Of a DNA stretch of 62,790 nucleotides, positions 57,026 through 62,790 are shown piece by piece. The notes beneath the pieces were generated by a model. It saw only the letters and a list, made by a program, of their open reading frames with translations. It made no database searches and had not been told where the DNA came from. How positions within the stretch are numbered: the first letter of the stretch is position 1; each line of letters begins with the position of its first letter. The stretch is from an uncultured Opitutales bacterium (GTDB lineage Bacteria > Verrucomicrobiota > Verrucomicrobiia > Opitutales > Seribacteraceae): positions 1 to 62,790 of the forward strand of contig CALKMX010000013.1 of NCBI GenBank assembly GCA_938091675.1. The letters are read 5' to 3'. Made by a program: the position numbers and the translations under genes.

Positions 57026-58348
57026 TTACAATGATTTTTCAATGGCCACCTGGAGTCTTTGGTAACTGGGGGTAATTTTTTCTATGGATTTACCCTCCAC
57101 CAGGAGTCTTATTTTTGGCTCTGTGCCGGAATAACGAAGGAGTATTCTACCTTCCTCTTTGAGCAAACTTGTTTCCGTGGAAATCCTTTCAGTAAGTTCC
57201 GGAATGCGATCAATGGGAATTTTCTCCGATACCGGAAACGAGCCACTCAGAGAGGGCCAAAGCTTAATGTCATGTGCTAGAGTTGAGAGCGGTTTGGACT
57301 GGTCTTGCATGACTTTAAGAACGGAAAGTGCGGCAAACAGACCATCTCCAGTTGGCAGGTAATCGGTACAGATGATGTGCCCCGAAGACTCTCCTCCCCA
57401 ATTGCTCTTTTCTTCCAACATCTTTAGGTAAACATTCCGGTCGCCCACATCAGAGGCTTTACCATGAATTGCATGGTTATTCAGAAATGCAAACAATCCA
57501 CTGTTGCTATGTACAGTGGCAACAAATGTTGACGATTCTAGTTGTTGATTGCGATGGGCATGCATGGCCAGAAGTCCCAGGATTTGATCGCCATCAATGA
57601 CTTTTCCATCCGCATCGACAAATCGTACCCGATCCCCGTCCCCGTCATGGGCTATGCCGACATCTGCATTTTTCTGATGAACCAACTTTTTCAAAGAATC
57701 CAAATGTTCGGACCCACACCCCTCATTGATCATCCCATTTCCTTGATGGATCCCAAATACAGTGGCCCCCAAATTTTCCAGCATGGACTGGGTGGTTTTA
57801 CATGTGGCTCCATTGGCAGTATCCAAGGCTATTTTAATTCCCGTCAGATCGAGTTGACAAAAGTACTCTTGCAGATTGTTCAGGTACTCTTGGTGAATTG
57901 AATCATGAGTGGGTGCCTCCTGCCTGTGGGATACTGGATGGCTTTGATCGATCCAGTGCTCAATCTCTAATTCCTGTTCTATGCGAAGCTTCGTGCCCTT
58001 GTCGGTGAAGCACTTAATCCCGTTATCACCAAACGGATTGTGGGAAGCAGTGATCATTACGCCAAAACTTGCATTATGTTTAAGCACTCCAAATGAAAGG
58101 GCAGGGGTCGGGGCCATCCCAAAGTCGATCATCTTAACGCCCATACCGCAAAGTCCCTCGATCAAGGCTTGTTTGAGGGAAGGGCCCGAGGGTCGTGTGT
58201 CCGATGCGATCGCAACGGTTGGATCGTCTGGGCAATGTGTTTTTAGGAAAGCACCAATTGCCTGCCCGACCTTTTGGGCAAAAGACTCATTCATGAGCGC
58301 GGATCCGTAAGCTCCCCGGATACCATCTGTTCCAAAGTATTTACTCAT
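57026..58348 (-). CDS. glmM: Phosphoglucosamine mutase
   Basis: MSKYFGTDGIRGAYG; GVMITASHNPFGDNGIKCF; IAHDGDGDRVRFVD; GGESSGHIICTDYLPTGDGLFAAL; LLRYSGTEPKIRLLVEG. ATG 58348 overlaps the trpD stop (ATGA). Confidence 0.96.
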   Translation of the reverse strand: MSKYFGTDGIRGAYGSALMNESFAQKVGQAIGAFLKTHCPDDPTVAIASDTRPSGPSLKQALIEGLCGMGVKMIDFGMAPTPALSFGVLKHNASFGVMITASHNPFGDNGIKCFTDKGTKLRIEQELEIEHWIDQSHPVSHRQEAPTHDSIHQEYLNNLQEYFCQLDLTGIKIALDTANGATCKTTQSMLENLGATVFGIHQGNGMINEGCGSEHLDSLKKLVHQKNADVGIAHDGDGDRVRFVDADGKVIDGDQILGLLAMHAHRNQQLESSTFVATVHSNSGLFAFLNNHAIHGKASDVGDRNVYLKMLEEKSNWGGESSGHIICTDYLPTGDGLFAALSVLKVMQDQSKPLSTLAHDIKLWPSLSGSFPVSEKIPIDRIPELTERISTETSLLKEEGRILLRYSGTEPKIRLLVEGKSIEKITPSYQRLQVAIEKSL

Positions 58349-59400
58349 TTGGAAAAGAAATCTTGGGCTTTGCTCAACCAGCGAGTAACACAATCGCCCG
58401 CGAGCAATTCTTTCCCCCTTTCAACGCCGTGCTCAATTGATTCAACATGCCCTGCAATCCATAAGGCGGAAGATACATTGATCAATACAGTTGCATGCAG
58501 TCCTGACGGGCAATCCCCGCTAAGCAAGCTTTTCAGGATAGATAGGTTTTGCTTCAGGTCCCCACCGGAGAGATCGCTGCAGGGGGATGTGCCCAACCCC
58601 CAATGTTCAGGGGGTAAAGTCATCACGGTATCCTTGCCGGTCCCGTAAGGACGGACAAGGTTGGGCCCGCATGCGGATAATTCATCCATCCTCGACAAGG
58701 CATTCCCGTTGACAATCCCGTGGACAATCCATCCCGATTTACTCCCATTTTTGACTAAACAATGGGCAAGCTGATCAAGGTACGCGGGATCATAAACTCC
58801 AAGGATTTGATGAGCGGGAGCTGCCGGATTAAGGCAGGGACCGAGGCGGTTGAACATGGTAATAACACCTTCTTCCGCCAATCTTTTGCGCACCGGGGCT
58901 AAACTTTTAAAGGCGGGGTGAAAGTGCGGGGCAAATAAGAAACAAAAATTCAATTCAGCCAGGCTGGATTTTAGTTTTGCCGAATCAGTCTCCAGGGGAA
59001 TGCCTAATGCTTCGAGCAAATCGGCACTTCCGCATTTGGAGCTTATGGACCTATTCCCATGTTTAATCACCGGAACTCCGGCAGCGGCCACAACAATACT
59101 TACAAATGTTGAAATATTAAAACTCCCGGATTTATCCCCCCCGGTGCCGCACAGGTCAATCGCTCTGCCCGAAAATTCCTCGAGTTTCGGATCTTTGGCA
59201 AGTTCCCGAAAAGCAGAAACAAAACCGGTAAATTCTTCATCGGTCTCACCTTTGTTAGACAATTTTTGCAGAAAAGTGAACTTAGAGTTTTCCTCCAGCC
59301 GGTCATCAACCAAATGTTCTGCAATCCTGGGAATTTGATCCGGATTCAAGTTCATGCCGGATTCTAGTAATTCACTGTATTCTTGTAATGGATTTGTCAT
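58345..59400 (-). CDS. trpD: Anthranilate phosphoribosyltransferase
   Basis: IDLCGTGGDKSGSFNISTFVSIVVAAAGVPVIKHGNRSISSKCGSADLLEALGI; FLFAPHFHPAFKSLAPVRKRL. Confidence 0.96.
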   Translation of the reverse strand: MTNPLQEYSELLESGMNLNPDQIPRIAEHLVDDRLEENSKFTFLQKLSNKGETDEEFTGFVSAFRELAKDPKLEEFSGRAIDLCGTGGDKSGSFNISTFVSIVVAAAGVPVIKHGNRSISSKCGSADLLEALGIPLETDSAKLKSSLAELNFCFLFAPHFHPAFKSLAPVRKRLAEEGVITMFNRLGPCLNPAAPAHQILGVYDPAYLDQLAHCLVKNGSKSGWIVHGIVNGNALSRMDELSACGPNLVRPYGTGKDTVMTLPPEHWGLGTSPCSDLSGGDLKQNLSILKSLLSGDCPSGLHATVLINVSSALWIAGHVESIEHGVERGKELLAGDCVTRWLSKAQDFFSK

Positions 59401-59479
59401 AATTTAAAATTTATCCCATGGGCAATTTGAGCATATGACCTTGCCCGTTCGAGTAAACTCATCAAGTAAGTGATCCTGT

Positions 59480-60427
59480 ATGATGCTACAATCAAAATTG
59501 GTTTGTATACTTTTACTATGTTTTTCGACCTTGCCCACAGAGAGCTTTGGGCAGGTCGATGAAAAGCTTGAAAAAACAGAGTCAGTAGTTGGTTACGATG
59601 AAGCCCTTGTTTTTGGCTTGGTTGAAGGACTCACTGAATTTTTGCCTATTTCCTCAACTGGTCATTTAATCCTTACAAATGAGTGGATGCTGGCCTCGTC
59701 TGATCTTCAGGGAATGGAGAAGGATGCGGTTCATGCCTACCTGATTGTCATTCAAGCTGGGGCTATCATTGCTGTTGCATTGCTATACAGTCGAAGAATT
59801 ATCGCCATAATATTAGGTTTTTTCGGGTTGGATCCATCCGGAAAAAAATTGGGAATTAATATCCTGATCGCCTTTATGCCGGCAGTTGCACTCGGGCCCT
59901 TGCTTGATGAGTGGATTGAATCGATTTTATTTGGTCCCGTTCCCGTTGCCACTGCTCTTATTTTAGGGGCTTTGTTTATGCATTTGGCTGAAAAAAGAAA
60001 AAGAAGGCAGGATGGAATGGATGGCGATTCAGGAAAGAAACTGGAGGATTTAAGCCTAAAAAATTCCTTGCTTATCGGGGCTTTACAGTGTGTGGCGATG
60101 TGCCCGGGCACAAGCCGTTCGATGATGACAATTGTAGGTGGGTATTTGGCGGGATTGTCCCGCAGGCATTCCGCAGAATTTAGCTTTCTTTTAGGCCTGG
60201 TCACCCTGACGGCTGCTGCTGGGTACAAGGCGATTACCAAAGGCAGGGCATTGATTGAAGCCCTCGACTACGGCCCGATGTTGTTTGGCTGCCTGATGGC
60301 GGGAATTTCCGCGGCACTTTCTGTGCGTTGGTTGGTCGGTTATTTGAGTAGGCACGGATTAGGGCTTTTTGTGTGGTATCGCATAGCACTGGGAGCCTTG
60401 ATTCTCAGTTATTACCTCTCTCGCTGA
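59480..60427 (+). CDS. uppP: Undecaprenyl-diphosphatase
   Basis: EALVFGLVEGLTEFLPISSTGHLIL; IGALQCVAMCPGTSRSMMTIVGGYLAGLSRRHSAEFSFLLGL. Confidence 0.96.
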   Translation: MMLQSKLVCILLLCFSTLPTESFGQVDEKLEKTESVVGYDEALVFGLVEGLTEFLPISSTGHLILTNEWMLASSDLQGMEKDAVHAYLIVIQAGAIIAVALLYSRRIIAIILGFFGLDPSGKKLGINILIAFMPAVALGPLLDEWIESILFGPVPVATALILGALFMHLAEKRKRRQDGMDGDSGKKLEDLSLKNSLLIGALQCVAMCPGTSRSMMTIVGGYLAGLSRRHSAEFSFLLGLVTLTAAAGYKAITKGRALIEALDYGPMLFGCLMAGISAALSVRWLVGYLSRHGLGLFVWYRIALGALILSYYLSR

Positions 60428-60502
60428 TTCTATTTACTCGGTACAATCAACTGGTACACTATTCTTGACGATCGGTTGGGGGAATGATTTACTGAACAAA
60501 CT

Positions 60503-60679
60503 ATGGGACAGCCTAAAAGAAAACAATCCAAGCAACGCAGCCGTAAGCGTCGTGGTGCCAACCGCTTCAAAGCACCACTTCTCGTAAAAGAGCCGGACGG
60601 ATCATTTTCTCGTCCCCACCGCGTAAATCCTGAAACTGGGGAGTATCGCGGACGCCAGGTTTTAGATCTAGAGGTATAA
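60503..60679 (+). CDS. rpmF: 50S ribosomal protein L32 (58 aa, below the ORF-track threshold)
   Basis: Manual translation MGQPKRKQSKQRSRKRRGANRFKAPLLVKEPDGSFSRPHRVNPETGEYRGRQVLDLEV*, directly upstream of plsX. Confidence 0.93.
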   Translation: MGQPKRKQSKQRSRKRRGANRFKAPLLVKEPDGSFSRPHRVNPETGEYRGRQVLDLEV

Positions 60680-60699
60680 CCTCTGCCAAGAGCTTCTGT

Positions 60700-61767
60700 A
60701 TGGCTAGTCCAGAGGCTCGCATTACCCTTGCAGTTGATGTCATGGGAGGAGACAAGGGCCCTTCCGAAGTTCTTGCCGGTGTTGTAAAATCAACCTCCTT
60801 CGTACCCCGCAATCTCAGATTTTTGCTGTTCGGGCCCGAAAGTGATCTTGACCCCTTGATTTCGGAAAATTCTGAATGGAAATCAATTAGCCATGAAATC
60901 CGTCATGCCCCAGAAGTCGTGGGCATGGATGAAAAGCCCATTGCTGGCATAAAAAACAAGAAAAATTCATCCATGGCACTAGCTCTCCAATCCCTCAAGG
61001 ATGAGGAGGCGGATGCAATGCTCTGCTGCGGGAACACCGGATGCCTGATGGCAGGTGGAACCATTCGGTTAAGGACTTTGGAAGGTGTGGAAAGGCCCGC
61101 ACTTTGTACCATCTGGCCCGGTCGTGAGAGATATTTCACTCTCTTGGACGCGGGGGCCAACCCACACCCCAAGCCCTATCATATATTACAAAACGCTATC
61201 CTTGGATCCAATTACGCCAGGGTAGCCCTAGGTCTGGTTCGACCCAAAGTGGGTCTGCTAACCATTGGAACCGAGGAAGGAAAAGGCAATGAGCTCATTC
61301 ATGAAGCCCATTCCATGCTCAAAGATATCGATGGTACGATTATCAACTACGCCGGATTGATAGAAGGTTTTCAAATCTTTGAAAATGTTGTCGATGTGGT
61401 GGTTTGTGACGGGTTTGTCGGCAATATTGTGCTGAAAGCCTGTGAGTCGCTAAGTAAACTGATTGGGAGTTTCTTGGATGAAGAGCTCAAACGAAATGCG
61501 ATCAGAAAAACCGGGGCATTGCTTTCCATGGGAGCATTCCGGAGCCTTAAGCAGCGTATTAATCCCGAGCAATTTGGAGGGGCTCCCTTGCTCGGATTGA
61601 GCAGGAATGTGATTAAGGCACACGGTTCTTCCAACCGCAATCATGTATGCGGTGCAGTAAAAATTGCCCTAGATCTCGTACGACATGATATGCTTGGACA
61701 AATGCAGGAAGATATTCGGGGAGCCAATGATCTTCTCCGCCCATTTCCGATTCATGGGAGTGAATAA
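60700..61767 (+). CDS. plsX: Phosphate acyltransferase PlsX
   Basis: ITLAVDVMGGDKGPSEVLAGVV; AMLCCGNTGCLMAGG; DAGANPHPKP; GFVGNIVLKACES. Confidence 0.97.
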   Translation: MASPEARITLAVDVMGGDKGPSEVLAGVVKSTSFVPRNLRFLLFGPESDLDPLISENSEWKSISHEIRHAPEVVGMDEKPIAGIKNKKNSSMALALQSLKDEEADAMLCCGNTGCLMAGGTIRLRTLEGVERPALCTIWPGRERYFTLLDAGANPHPKPYHILQNAILGSNYARVALGLVRPKVGLLTIGTEEGKGNELIHEAHSMLKDIDGTIINYAGLIEGFQIFENVVDVVVCDGFVGNIVLKACESLSKLIGSFLDEELKRNAIRKTGALLSMGAFRSLKQRINPEQFGGAPLLGLSRNVIKAHGSSNRNHVCGAVKIALDLVRHDMLGQMQEDIRGANDLLRPFPIHGSE

Positions 61768-61785
61768 CTTGAGGGCTCACATTTC

Positions 61786-62775
61786 ATGAGTACATCTGGT
61801 CGTACGCGCATTCTGGGAATTGGTTCTTACGGACCTGAACGGGTGGTTAACAACAATCAGCTAAGTAACACGGTCGAAACTTCAGACGAGTGGATTCGTA
61901 CCCGCACGGGTATTCAGGAAAGAAGGTTCGCAAGTGATGAGCAAGCAACCAGTGATTTATCTTTGGAGGCCGCAAAAAAAGCTATGGAGGACGCCAAAGT
62001 ATTGCCGGAAGAGATCGATCTTGTATTGGTTGCCACAATCACTCCAGACATGGCTTTTCCTTCAACCGCTTGTATTTTACAACACAAGTTAGGACTCAAC
62101 AAGGTGGCATGTTTTGACTTGGAGGCAGCTTGTTCCGGGTTTCTCTATGCACTTGATGTGGCAGATGCGATGATCTCTTCGGGGAGATATTCCAAGGCCC
62201 TTGTTGTGGGTGCTGAAAAAATGTCAAGCATCATGGATTGGGAAGACAGAACGACCTGCGTTTTATTTGGGGATGGTGCGGGTGCAGCGGTACTATCGCG
62301 AGATGGGGATGGGCCAGAATTGCTCGGGTTTTATTGCGGGGCGGACGGGTCCAATCCTTCCCTGCTTTGTCAACCTGGCGGTGGCTCGGCACTGCCTGCT
62401 TCTGCGGACACAATTACTGGCAGGAAGCATTTTTTGAAAATGAATGGCCGAGAAATTTTTAAATCTGCCGTTCGGGTAATGGAGTCATCCTGCCGTAAAT
62501 TGCTTGACCAGCATAACATTGCGATCGAAGATATTAATCATATCATTCCGCACCAGGCGAACATGAGAATTGTGGAGAGTTTATCCCAAAGACTGAATGT
62601 TCCATTGGGAAAATTTTACTGTAATTTGGACCGGTTCGGCAACACCTCTGCGGCATCCATTCCTCTTGCCTTGAGCGAGGCGGTTCATTCACAAAGGATC
62701 AAGCCTAATGACCTTTGCCTATTGGTGGCATTTGGGGCGGGCTTGACATGGTCATCAACCCTTGTTCGATTTTAA
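61786..62775 (+). CDS. fabH: Beta-ketoacyl-ACP synthase III
   Basis: [56 protein letters not shown]. Confidence 0.97.
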   Translation: MSTSGRTRILGIGSYGPERVVNNNQLSNTVETSDEWIRTRTGIQERRFASDEQATSDLSLEAAKKAMEDAKVLPEEIDLVLVATITPDMAFPSTACILQHKLGLNKVACFDLEAACSGFLYALDVADAMISSGRYSKALVVGAEKMSSIMDWEDRTTCVLFGDGAGAAVLSRDGDGPELLGFYCGADGSNPSLLCQPGGGSALPASADTITGRKHFLKMNGREIFKSAVRVMESSCRKLLDQHNIAIEDINHIIPHQANMRIVESLSQRLNVPLGKFYCNLDRFGNTSAASIPLALSEAVHSQRIKPNDLCLLVAFGAGLTWSSTLVRF

Positions 62776-62790
62776 TTATGATCCCCAAAT

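Overview
The window is 62.8 kb of dense bacterial chromosome. Gene content looks like the PVC superphylum, most likely Verrucomicrobia/Opitutae. That placement is inferred from a DUF1501 + DUF1549/DUF1553 pair, many Gfo/Idh/MocA oxidoreductases, DUF1080, ThuA and ExbBD-TPR operons; I ran no search. I see two tRNAs (Gln-TTG, Ser-CGA). I found no rRNA, CRISPR array, IS element or prophage. Recognisable loci: DUF1501/DUF1549; an Mn/Fe/Zn ABC operon (ytgABCD-like order) with a divergent DtxR/MntR regulator and a perfect 18-bp intergenic palindrome; a sugar isomerase/oxidoreductase cassette; OGG1-type glycosylase; an ATP-grasp/alpha-E/transglutaminase cassette; an Opp peptide transporter; a TPR/EF-hand/ExbB/ExbD operon; rlmN, fur-like, thuA, dcd, uvrD-like, proB, frr, pyrH, tatC, ppdK, hflX, gcvP, glmM-trpD, uppP, rpmF-plsX-fabH. 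The most interesting observations are: (1) a TatC whose first periplasmic loop carries a SAM-domain-like insertion, plus a C-terminal extension with an extra predicted TM; (2) a metal ABC permease fused to a DtxR-like domain, resembling chlamydial YtgCR, beside a stand-alone DtxR regulator; (3) an ExbB/ExbD/ExbD operon led by large TPR proteins, one with paired EF-hands; (4) a lipoprotein with YwqK/MORN_2-type repeats and a Pro-rich tail with repeated DPF/NPF motifs; (5) a degenerate SufU/NifU-like protein next to dcd. All family names come from reading motifs, not from database searches.
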